The notes beneath the pieces were generated by a model. It searched no databases, was not told where the DNA came from, and was given only the letters and a program-made list of their open reading frames with translations. Positions 1 through 6,321 of a DNA stretch of 10,670 nt are shown one piece after another. How positions within the stretch are numbered: the first letter of the stretch is position 1; each line of letters opens with the position of its first letter. The DNA is taken from assembly GCA_030618315.1 (NCBI GenBank), contig JAUXDO010000036.1, positions 1 to 10,670 of the forward strand, written 5' to 3'. The translations under genes and the position numbers were made by a program. This stretch comes from Candidatus Peregrinibacteria bacterium (GTDB lineage: Bacteria > Patescibacteriota > Gracilibacteria > UM-FILTER-43-11).

Positions 1-2757
1 CTGGCCGTTTCCGTATTGCAGCGATAAGCTGGCGCCGCAATAGGTCAACAAGGGCAGATGCGGAGGGCTGGCGATATAAGCGTTCAACAAAACGGCCGCC
101 ATAATCTCCATGGCCGCCAACGCCCGCCTGTCGGTCATCTCAGGCAGGTGGGCCAGTACCTCGATTGATCGGGTGGCCAGCGCCTCGGTAAATGTGGCTT
201 CAGCACGCTCGATATCCTCATTGCTTGGTTCGCGAGGAATCGTTATGCCCAGTTCCGCCAGGGCGCCAATTCCGGTCTCTATGGATTCCAGCAATCTGCC
301 CTGATCTGTATCTATCATCGTCCTGATATAGAAGGCGCGCGCCCGGTCCAGGATACTCTGAGCATTCTTATGGATAAGCCCTTCGATTTCATCCAGTCTA
401 TCATACTGTCCTGTCAGGTAGGACAGTTCTGCTGCTTCATTGTGTATGGCCATGGTCAAGTCATAATGATTTTGCCAACTGTCGAAGTCGAGCAGTGCCA
501 ATCCCTGCACAGCATAAGCAAAGCCTTCGGCAAATGCTGTAGCACTCCTGGCTTTATGTGCTGCTTTTAGATTGAGTTCGGCGACTGTAATTTTTTCTGA
601 TTCAGATTCCAAAAACGGGATACTCGCATTAAAATGGTGCACGACATTGAAAAGCCCCTCATCCAGTTCATCCTCTGTTGCACTGGATAGCAGCTTACGG
701 CCAATCTTCAGGTGCACGCGTGGCCGGTCTTCCTCAGTAACCAGAGCATAGCTGGCTTGCTGCACCTGGTCATGCACAAACTCGAAATCACTATCTGATT
801 CCAGGATATACTTCCCGCTCAAAGATTCGGTAAGAAGTTTTAATACCTCCGGTTCACTAAGACCTGAGATCAGTGCCAGTGTATGGATGTCGAACCTGTT
901 TCCTATACAAGCTGCAAGTGACAGTATGTTTTTTATTTCTTCAGGGAGTGCCGCGATGTTCTTTGCCAGTAGATCCGCTACATTATCTGCAATCGTTTCC
1001 GACTTAATATCAGCAATATTCCAAACCCAGTTGTTTATTTCAGAATCATAAATTATACGTCCTTCCTCATTTAATGAAGAAAGCAGCCTGCGCGAGAAAA
1101 AGGGATTACCGTGAGTCTTTTCAAAAATAATTTCTTCAAGTTCTTTGATACCTCTATCGGTTTTTAATGTATCCGACAAAAAATCTTCGAGATGCTGCTC
1201 ATTTAAATCATTAATTTTCATTAAACGAAGCTGCATAGATTTCTCTTCCCTCTTACTTATAAAGTCCATAAGCGGATGGGAATTATCTACTTCATTATCA
1301 CGGTAGGCACCGATAACAAATAATCCCGGTTGATCAAAATCGGTTTCGATAACTTTGAGCAGTTTGAGCGATGCTGCGTCGATCCACTGCAGATCATCGA
1401 TGAATATAGCAAGAGGATGCTCTTTTTTAGCGGCAGCTGAAAGAAAATTAATAAAAACATAATTGAAGCGGTTTTCAGCCTCCTGTCCTCCCAGTTGCGG
1501 AATGTCCGGCTGAGTACCTAAAAGTTCTCCCATAGCTGGAATCACATCTGTAAGTACCTTGCCCAGGTCCCCGACTGCCGATTGAATATTATCCCTCCAT
1601 TCAATAAAATTCTCCTCAGGCTCAGCCAGGATCTGCGATATAAATCCTTCAAATGCCAGCGTAATGCCTGAGTAAGGTGTTGTCATAAGGTACTGATCGA
1701 ATTTGCCCATTATAAAGTAGCCTTTGTTTTCAGAAACCGGCTTCTGAATTTCTTCAATCAAAGCAGTCTTTCCAATACCGGAAAACCCGCCGACAAAAAA
1801 CAATAGCGGATTTTCAATGCAGGCACTTTTAAAAGCATCTACCAGTTCATTCAATTCACTTTCACGGCCATATAGTTTTTGAGAAAATTTAAATCTGCTG
1901 CTGTAGTCAACCTCTCCAAGTGGAAATTCTTCTATAGTATTATTTGGGATTAAACGCTGTATACATTTTTCCAGGTCGGTTTTAACACCAGCAGCAGATT
2001 GATAACGGTCATCCGCATTCTTACTGAGAAGCTTTATAATTATATTACATACTACTTGCGGGATTTCCGGTTTTAATTCTGATGGAGATGAAGGTATCCT
2101 GGTAATATGTTGATAAATAAGCTCCGCCGGATTTTTTGATTCGAACGGCAGCTGACCTGTGAAAAGTTCATATAAAACTATGCCTAATGAATAGAGGTCC
2201 GAGCGTTCATCCACAGCACGGTTGATCCTGCCAGTCTGTTCCGGTGAGATGTAAGCAAGGGTACCTAACATTTGGTCGGGTCTGACTTTTTGATGGCTAC
2301 CAGTCTTAATACTTGAAGCAGAACCCAGATCAATATAATAAACCGCCTGTTGTTTGTTTTCGATGAGAATATTTTTGCTGTTGAGATCGAGATGGATCAC
2401 GTTCTGTTGGTGGATTTTTTCCAGGACACGGGTCAGTTCAACAGCTATCCCTAGTCGCACTCGCAGATCAAATGTTTTTTCCTTTATATAATCACGCAGA
2501 GTTTCCCCTTCAATATATTCCAGAATCAACACAGGTTTATTCTCGATCGATTTTTTTTCTAAAACCTTGCGTACACCCTCAACAGTATTGAGGTTGCTAG
2601 TCATTTGATATTCTTTTTCCAGGGATAGAATGTTTCGCTGAGATGAGTGCTGTTTGGATAGCTTTTTGATTACTACAGGATGGGAGTAATCAGGAAGATT
2701 CTCAATGGAAATTACAGAGTTGCCTTGATAAATAATATTTTTTTTCGCTACTTCCAT
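1..2757 (-). CDS. Ser/Thr protein kinase fused to AAA ATPase (hybrid signalling protein), C-terminus beyond window
   Basis: One open frame of 919 codons runs from ATG at 2757 to the left edge without a stop. Residues about 8-275 are a protein-kinase domain: VVIKK (K31, ATP lysine), HLDLNSKN (H122, D124, N129; the usual HRD Arg is Leu), DLG in place of DFG (D143) and the activation-loop end GTLAYISPEQTGR (165 onward). A predicted-ATPase module starts near YGRESEL (296), with Walker A GFSGIGKT (324-331), GKFDQY, and Walker B IFIDDLQWID (D454, D455). The rest is helical and TPR-like, ending at the edge in LSLQYGNG. This order matches the multi-domain kinase/ATPase family that usually continues into GAF and histidine-kinase domains, so several hundred residues may be missing; that continuation is family knowledge, not seen here. 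The glycine-rich loop is weak and no Shine-Dalgarno precedes the ATG. The visible C-terminal 120 codons are much more GC-rich than the rest. Inferred role: cytoplasmic signal transduction, input unknown. Confidence 0.93.
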   Translation of the reverse strand, partial: MEVAKKNIIYQGNSVISIENLPDYSHPVVIKKLSKQHSSQRNILSLEKEYQMTSNLNTVEGVRKVLEKKSIENKPVLILEYIEGETLRDYIKEKTFDLRVRLGIAVELTRVLEKIHQQNVIHLDLNSKNILIENKQQAVYYIDLGSASSIKTGSHQKVRPDQMLGTLAYISPEQTGRINRAVDERSDLYSLGIVLYELFTGQLPFESKNPAELIYQHITRIPSSPSELKPEIPQVVCNIIIKLLSKNADDRYQSAAGVKTDLEKCIQRLIPNNTIEEFPLGEVDYSSRFKFSQKLYGRESELNELVDAFKSACIENPLLFFVGGFSGIGKTALIEEIQKPVSENKGYFIMGKFDQYLMTTPYSGITLAFEGFISQILAEPEENFIEWRDNIQSAVGDLGKVLTDVIPAMGELLGTQPDIPQLGGQEAENRFNYVFINFLSAAAKKEHPLAIFIDDLQWIDAASLKLLKVIETDFDQPGLFVIGAYRDNEVDNSHPLMDFISKREEKSMQLRLMKINDLNEQHLEDFLSDTLKTDRGIKELEEIIFEKTHGNPFFSRRLLSSLNEEGRIIYDSEINNWVWNIADIKSETIADNVADLLAKNIAALPEEIKNILSLAACIGNRFDIHTLALISGLSEPEVLKLLTESLSGKYILESDSDFEFVHDQVQQASYALVTEEDRPRVHLKIGRKLLSSATEDELDEGLFNVVHHFNASIPFLESESEKITVAELNLKAAHKARSATAFAEGFAYAVQGLALLDFDSWQNHYDLTMAIHNEAAELSYLTGQYDRLDEIEGLIHKNAQSILDRARAFYIRTMIDTDQGRLLESIETGIGALAELGITIPREPSNEDIERAEATFTEALATRSIEVLAHLPEMTDRRALAAMEIMAAVLLNAYIASPPHLPLLTYCGASLSLQYGNGQ

Positions 2758-3010
2758 TATTAATCAAAAAAACCGAGTTGTACTAAATGAATCTTGTGCA
2801 TAATTAAAAGAGCGTGTAATTTACTATAATAACTTAACTCATTCCATAGAGGATGATTAAATCTATATTAAGTTTTGGCTGGTATAATGTGATGTTGGAG
2901 TGATAATCTACAGCCGGGATGCTGATTTCAGGTAATCAATCCAGCAAGATTGAGTTTGAAAAACTATAAAGCCTCTTCTTAATGAATGAAGTTACATTAT
3001 CTATATCTTA
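2758..3010. other. Intergenic region upstream of the kinase gene, carrying the duplicated radical SAM downstream flank
   Basis: This stretch lies between the kinase start and the radical SAM 3' fragment and has no credible gene. Its right part (2934-3010) is a diverged copy of the sequence just downstream of the intact radical SAM gene (4881-4956): both contain ccagcaagattgagtttgaa and the octamer aatgaatgaa at matching offsets. The left part (2758-2933) must hold the kinase promoter, but I find no convincing TAnnTTTG or -35/-10 pair there. Confidence 0.6.
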
Positions 3011-3154
3011 TTAATTCTTAGGAACAGTCCTAAGCCAGGTGTCGTATTGCTTTTGCTCTTCCATTCTACAAGACCAGATTAACTCATCTTTGTAAACAGT
3101 TATATCCGGACAGCCATCACACATATTCTGATCACCTTTTTCTGATAGATCAAC
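3011..3154 (-). pseudogene. Radical SAM gene, 3' fragment of the disrupted second copy (last 47 codons plus stop)
   Basis: Read on the minus strand, 47 codons followed by TAA match the extreme C-terminus of the intact radical SAM protein (its residues 357-403) at 41 of 47 positions by hand alignment, including QNMCDGCPDITVY, ELIWSCRMEEQK and the terminal YDTWLRTVPKN. The three Cys residues of this tail are kept. Immediately upstream (3155-3157) is an in-frame TAA, and similarity to the intact gene stops there, so this is a breakpoint and not a small gene. No start codon or ribosome site serves it. Its N-terminal partner lies at 4275-4571 on the other side of the neuB segment; residues 100-356 of the family are absent from both pieces. 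The frame has no internal stop or frameshift. Confidence 0.9.
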
Positions 3155-3171
3155 TTATAACTTATATATTT

Positions 3172-3264
3172 CTATTCAACACTCTCTAAACTTGCATCAT
3201 CCAAATGGCTCTCTATGCAAACCGCAACTTGATTTGAATCGTTAATAATCTTCGACGCAGTTAA
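3172..3264 (-). pseudogene. Possible 3' remnant of an unidentified gene downstream of neuB
   Basis: A 30-codon minus-strand frame ends in TAG at 3172-3174 and reads ...NQVAVCIESHLDDASLESVE. Its composition is protein-like, but it has no start codon and a TAA lies directly upstream. It sits inside the foreign segment, between the neuB stop and the radical SAM 3' breakpoint, so it could be the tail of a further gene from the source operon. I do not recognise the family. It is short enough to be chance. Confidence 0.2.
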
Positions 3265-3285
3265 TTATATCTATGAAATTTGTGG

Positions 3286-4179
3286 TCATACATTTCCAAA
3301 ATCTTTCTTTACTTTCCTTAATTTTTTTCTTGCAATCAATTCGCTCGGATAAACACGTTTTATACCATCACCTAAAGCAATTTCAATATCACGAATCTTT
3401 CTGACTAACCTGTAAAATCCATCAACCTCTACAGAAGCCGCCTGATCGCTTCCCCAAATTGCACGATCAAGTGTAATATGTCTTTCAACAAAGCAGGCAC
3501 CTAAAGCAACAGCCGCCCAGGTAGTCGATAATCCGGTTTCATGACCAGAATACCCAATTGGGATTGAAGGATATTTTTCTCTTAATGTTGTTATCATCTT
3601 CAGATTTAATTCTTCATTGGGACAAGGATAAGATGAAGTTGAATGAGCGATAAGAATATTTTTCGAATTAAATATTTTTTCTGCTTCTTCAATTTCTTCC
3701 ATTGTTGACATTCCAGTTGACACGATTGTTGGCTTATTTAATTCTTTATGTTTAAGTAATATGTCTTTGTTAGTTAATGAAGCTGAAGCTATTTTATAGA
3801 TAGGCACATCAAACTGCTCGACAAAATCAATAGCTTCTTCATCCCAGCAGGAAGCAAACCAGATAATATTTTTTTCTTTACAGAATTTATCGATTGCAGC
3901 ATAATCATCTTTTGTAAACTCAACTTTCTGACGATAATCGATATAAGTCATTCGTCCCCAGGGAGTATCCTTTTCAATATTCCACTGATCTTTAGGTACG
4001 CAGATTTCAGGAGTTCTCTTCTGAAATTTCACTGCATCACAACCAGCATTTTTTGCTCCTTCAATTAATTTCTTAGCAACTTCGAGAGAACCGTTGTGGT
4101 TAATACCAATTTCGGCAATGATAAAAACTGGATGACCATCACCGAGCAATCCTTTCGAACATTTAATTTCTCTATTCAT
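3286..4179 (-). CDS. neuB: NeuB-family nonulosonic acid (sialic-acid-type) synthase, without SAF domain
   Basis: The 297-residue product has the NeuB TIM-barrel signature in order: IAEIGINHNGSLEVAKKL (20-37, with E24), AVKFQKR (49-55), KIASASLTN (129-137), STGMSTMEEIEEA (154-166), HSTSSYPCP (179-187), IGYSGHETG (208-216) and ERHITLDRAIWGSDQAAS (232-249). H213 and H234 are spaced like the two Mn-binding His residues of meningococcal NeuB (215/236). The family condenses phosphoenolpyruvate with N-acetylmannosamine, its 6-phosphate or a related hexose, making a nine-carbon keto-acid for surface glycans; which substrate applies cannot be read here. NeuB proteins commonly have about 340-350 residues with a C-terminal SAF (antifreeze-like) domain; this one stops after the barrel at KKLRKVKKDFGNV. 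A GAGGA Shine-Dalgarno precedes the ATG. A KdsC-like phosphatase tail lies directly upstream, as in 9-phosphate-type pathways. The gene sits inside a split radical SAM gene, away from its expected partners. It appears intact. Confidence 0.9.
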   Translation of the reverse strand: MNREIKCSKGLLGDGHPVFIIAEIGINHNGSLEVAKKLIEGAKNAGCDAVKFQKRTPEICVPKDQWNIEKDTPWGRMTYIDYRQKVEFTKDDYAAIDKFCKEKNIIWFASCWDEEAIDFVEQFDVPIYKIASASLTNKDILLKHKELNKPTIVSTGMSTMEEIEEAEKIFNSKNILIAHSTSSYPCPNEELNLKMITTLREKYPSIPIGYSGHETGLSTTWAAVALGACFVERHITLDRAIWGSDQAASVEVDGFYRLVRKIRDIEIALGDGIKRVYPSELIARKKLRKVKKDFGNV

Positions 4180-4200
4180 TTATTCCTCTGAAGTTAAATC

Positions 4201-4272
4201 TTATTTAACAGAATCCGGTTTGTATTGAAATGCTAAAATTAATTCAGCCAGCTCTCTAAAAGCACCAAAGAC
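4201..4272 (-). pseudogene. 3' remnant of a KdsC-like HAD phosphatase gene (last 23 codons)
   Basis: A minus-strand frame ending in TAA at 4201-4203, 21 bases before the neuB ATG, contains FGAFRELAELILAFQ and ends YKPDSVK. This resembles the conserved C-terminal helix of KdsC-type HAD phosphatases (the G-A-V-R-E-x-x-x-x-I-L pattern), a family also fused to or neighbouring CMP-nonulosonate synthetases. The frame begins at the breakpoint with the radical SAM 5' fragment (about 4272-4275), so everything upstream of the last 23 codons is gone. The same DNA is read in another frame as the out-of-frame tail of the chimeric radical SAM ORF. The family call rests on one short motif, but the position immediately before a neuB supports it. 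Confidence 0.6.
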
Positions 4273-4571
4273 TTAATTATCGGTTTTAATCCTCTATTTT
4301 TAATATCAGTCACTATCTCTACGATTTCAGGATATAGAAGTGGATCGCCGCCAGCAATAGAAATACAATCTGAATTTCTTAACTTTTGAAAAACATCCAG
4401 ATGATGTTTTACTTCTTCTATGGGAAGGTGAGATTTTTTTTCATTTTCTCTATAGCATCCGTCACAAGATAGATTACACATTGCTATAGGTTCTAACCAG
4501 GAAATTGCATTGTCAGAAAGTGTCCAAGGCAATCGATATAAGTCCAGATGATTTAATTGACTGTCATTCAT
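4239..4571 (-). pseudogene. Radical SAM gene, 5' fragment fused out of frame to foreign sequence (110-codon chimeric ORF)
   Basis: Codons 1-99 (4571-4275) align without gaps to the intact radical SAM protein, 85 of 99 residues identical by hand count, including the cluster motif CNLSCDGCYRE and the GGDPLLYP loop. After GLKPII the sequence changes abruptly and adds eleven unrelated residues (KSLVLLESWLN), which come from reading the KdsC-like remnant in the wrong frame. The core of the radical SAM barrel and the C-terminal Cys tail are missing, so it should not be an active enzyme, although it still could bind an iron-sulfur cluster if made. It keeps a start codon and a weak purine-rich upstream stretch (GGTAGCT). 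Its upstream DNA differs from that of the intact copy: the TAATTTTG promoter motif is not evident. The remaining part of the copy is at 3011-3154. Confidence 0.9.
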
Positions 4572-4808
4572 AGCTACCTTTCAAATAATACTAATATTGA
4601 AATAAACTGCAGCTGAGTAAATATACCAACCAAATAAAGAGAGGCGTTATTCTCCAGCATAATTTTACCCAGCCGCTTATATTGGTCAGTCAGGAGGCAT
4701 CAAGTCTGACCACATACAAGAGAGAGAGAAACAAATAATAACCAAAAGAACTAATTAATTATTAATTAACTGCTTTATTATCAAATTGTATAAATTCTTA
4801 TTTTATTT
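4572..4808. other. Intergenic region: partial copy of the X-to-OMP spacer, OMP gene lost
   Basis: From about 4661 to 4711 this spacer matches 7822-7872, downstream of full-length protein X: ttacccagccgctt, attggtcag, caggaggca and tctgaccaca occur in the same order. The match fades to the left of 4661, just where the second half of the large stem should be, and to the right into AT-rich sequence (4735-4808, with taattaattattaattaac). In the intact unit an OMP gene follows the spacer; here the radical SAM 5' fragment follows directly, so the OMP gene has been lost from this copy. Confidence 0.7.
4684..4711 (-). repeat. Second copy of the GGTCAG hairpin
   Basis: A 6-bp stem, ggtcag (4684-4689) with ctgacc (4706-4711), encloses a 16-base loop containing caggaggca. 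It corresponds to the 7-bp hairpin at 7845-7872. The arm tacccagccgc of the neighbouring large stem is also present (4666-4676), but its partner arm and U-tract are not, so the terminator-like half has been truncated in this copy. Confidence 0.65.
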
Positions 4809-4874
4809 ACAATCCCGGAACAACTTTTTTTGCTGCACCTAACATTAATTGCATTATGTCTATTGCTGCCGGTT
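4809..4874 (-). pseudogene. 3' remnant of the protein X (lipoprotein) gene, last 21 codons
   Basis: On the minus strand this encodes EPAAIDIMQLMLGAAKKVVP followed by GL and a stop, matching the C-terminus of the full lipoprotein gene at 7965-9020 with one substitution (GAAKK for GTAKK). Similarity ends abruptly after the Glu-Pro codons, at about 4876, where the sequence becomes the downstream flank of the intact radical SAM gene. This marks the duplication junction: the right edge of the second unit lies inside the X gene. No start or ribosome site belongs to it. A codon or so at either edge of the interval is uncertain. Confidence 0.85.
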
Positions 4875-4896
4875 CCAAACAATCATTCCAGCAAGA

Positions 4897-4915
4897 TTGA
4901 GTTTGAAAAACTCAA
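4897..4915 (-). terminator. Small hairpin downstream of the radical SAM gene (weak terminator candidate)
   Basis: ttgagttt (4897-4904) and aaactcaa (4908-4915) form a perfect 8-bp stem with a 3-base loop, 42 bases after the radical SAM stop codon. No U-tract follows on the minus strand, so intrinsic termination is doubtful. In the duplicated flank (about 2950-2970) the right arm has decayed to aaactata, breaking the outer pairs. Confidence 0.3.
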
Positions 4916-4956
4916 ACGCCTCCCCTAATGAATGAAGATGCATTATCTACATCTAA

Positions 4957-6168
4957 TTAATTCTTTGGCACAGTCCTAAGCCAAGTATCGTATTTCTTTT
5001 GTTCTTCCATTCTGCAGGACCAAATAAGTTCATTATTATACACGGTAATATCCGGGCAACCATCACACATATTCTGTTCACCTTTCTCTGTAAAGTCAAC
5101 CGGTTGAATAAACATTATTGTTTGCAAATGGGTTTTCTTAAATATTCTTAGAGGATTTTTAAGGAAGTTCTTCAAAGCGACTCTAAGACCTTTATCAAAT
5201 GGCCATAGTAAAAGTAAAGTTGATCTTCCCTTCTTTGTTAAAGACGGTGATGCATACGATAAATATGTTCCTTTAAAATAGTGATGAACTGTCATCATCA
5301 GTTCAAGAAATTTTGGGCCAAGATATCCGTAGATTTTATCTTTAGTGCCTACTCTCTCAGTAAGTAACCACTTAAAGGAATCTGGTTTTACTGTTCCGTT
5401 CAAATAAGCAGCAGGTGTAAATTCCGGAAATCGCTCCCTAACTTTTGCGAGAACATCTGTTGACATTATTTCTATATCTCTTTTCATATCCGAATGGTAC
5501 TTTATTTCATCCCAGTTTACTTTTTCAGCTCCTGCATACCAATCAAATGGCATATTTGGAATTACGTGTCTGAAAGCAATGAATACCATTGTATGAACAA
5601 TATCAATATGCTTGTGTGCCCAATCAACCATCTCCGGAACATATTTTAATGTATCTTCATATACAGTTGAATTAAATGAGCAGGATATTCCACCCACTTC
5701 CGCGAGCATTTCCGCATACTTAAGTCTTAGTTGATTAAGTTCAATTTCATTTTTATCTTTCCATTCACCACCTCTTCCCTGTTTACTATCAATGTGAAAA
5801 GTAAAACCGTAGACTCCGGCTTTTTTCAAATCTTTTAATAGCTCCATAGTAAGTGCTTTACCATTTGTATTAACAATTGGTTTTAGTCCTCTCTTTTTAA
5901 TATCGGCTACAATCTCTAATATATAGGGATAAAGAAGCGGATCACCTCCGGCAATTGAAATGCAATCAGAGTTTCTTAGTTTTTGAAAAACATCCAGATG
6001 GCGTTTTACCTCTTCAACCGATAGGTGAGAATCTTTTTCATTTTCTCTATAGCATCCATCACAAGAAAGATTACACATCGCCGTTGGTTCCAACCAGGAA
6101 ATTGCATTGTCTGATAGTGACCAAGGTAATCTATATAAGTCCAGATGATTTAATTTTCCGTTATTCAT
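4957..6168 (-). CDS. Radical SAM protein of unknown specific function, intact copy
   Basis: The 403-residue protein carries the radical SAM cluster motif CNLSCDGC (C32, C36, C39), the GGDP variant of the SAM-binding GGEP loop (about 74-77), and a barrel continuing through VNTNGKALT and YGFTFHIDS. The C-terminus has a second Cys set, CDGC plus WSC (C368, C371, C385), which could bind an auxiliary cluster or act in substrate handling; it does not fit a full SPASM pattern as far as I can see. Members of this enzyme class use a 4Fe-4S cluster to cleave S-adenosylmethionine and start radical chemistry, in the cytoplasm. I do not recognise the subfamily or substrate. The ATG follows GGAAGGGAAACA, a good ribosome site. 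A promoter candidate lies 44 bases upstream, so it is probably transcribed on its own, downstream of the OMP gene. A split paralogue occupies 4275-4571 and 3011-3154. Confidence 0.93.
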   Translation of the reverse strand: MNNGKLNHLDLYRLPWSLSDNAISWLEPTAMCNLSCDGCYRENEKDSHLSVEEVKRHLDVFQKLRNSDCISIAGGDPLLYPYILEIVADIKKRGLKPIVNTNGKALTMELLKDLKKAGVYGFTFHIDSKQGRGGEWKDKNEIELNQLRLKYAEMLAEVGGISCSFNSTVYEDTLKYVPEMVDWAHKHIDIVHTMVFIAFRHVIPNMPFDWYAGAEKVNWDEIKYHSDMKRDIEIMSTDVLAKVRERFPEFTPAAYLNGTVKPDSFKWLLTERVGTKDKIYGYLGPKFLELMMTVHHYFKGTYLSYASPSLTKKGRSTLLLLWPFDKGLRVALKNFLKNPLRIFKKTHLQTIMFIQPVDFTEKGEQNMCDGCPDITVYNNELIWSCRMEEQKKYDTWLRTVPKN

Positions 6169-6211
6169 TGTTTCCCTTCCGAATTTTACTGAGTAATTAA
6201 TATTATTGGTA

Positions 6212-6242
6212 CAAAATTAGAATTTTTACTGTGATTGTTCAA
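6212..6242 (-). promoter_or_regulatory. Bacteroidota-type promoter candidate for the radical SAM gene
   Basis: On the minus strand TTG (6242-6240) is followed after 20 bases by TAATTTTG (6219-6212), matching the TAnnTTTG -7 element and TTG/TTTG -33 element typical of Bacteroidota primary sigma factors. It lies about 44 bases before the radical SAM ATG. Confidence 0.55.
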
Positions 6243-6281
6243 GGTTTATTCATAACTGAGAAAGTTCAATATCAACATTAT

Positions 6282-6321
6282 AAAAAAAAATAATTGTTGT
6301 TTATTAATAACCATGACATTA
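6282..6321 (-). terminator. Possible weak terminator after the OMP gene
   Basis: A run of nine T on the minus strand (6290-6282) follows the OMP stop codon by about 30 bases. Only a weak palindrome, ttattaataa (6301-6310), precedes it, so a strong hairpin is absent. Confidence 0.25.

Noticed and set aside
110..570. Two plus-strand ORFs (110-304 and 370-570)
   Set aside because: They lie opposite the kinase/ATPase frame, which has clear domain motifs, and have no protein-like signature or ribosome site.
3286..3315. A 10-codon ORF overlapping the neuB stop (ATGTATGA)
   Set aside because: It ends after ten codons and resembles nothing recognisable; chance is the best explanation.
3155..4274. 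The neuB segment as an insertion sequence or integron cassette
   Set aside because: No transposase, terminal inverted repeats, target duplication or attC-like site was found at the breakpoints, and target sequence is missing rather than merely interrupted.
5955..6200. Plus-strand ORF of 81 codons
   Set aside because: It is the antisense shadow of the conserved radical SAM N-terminus.
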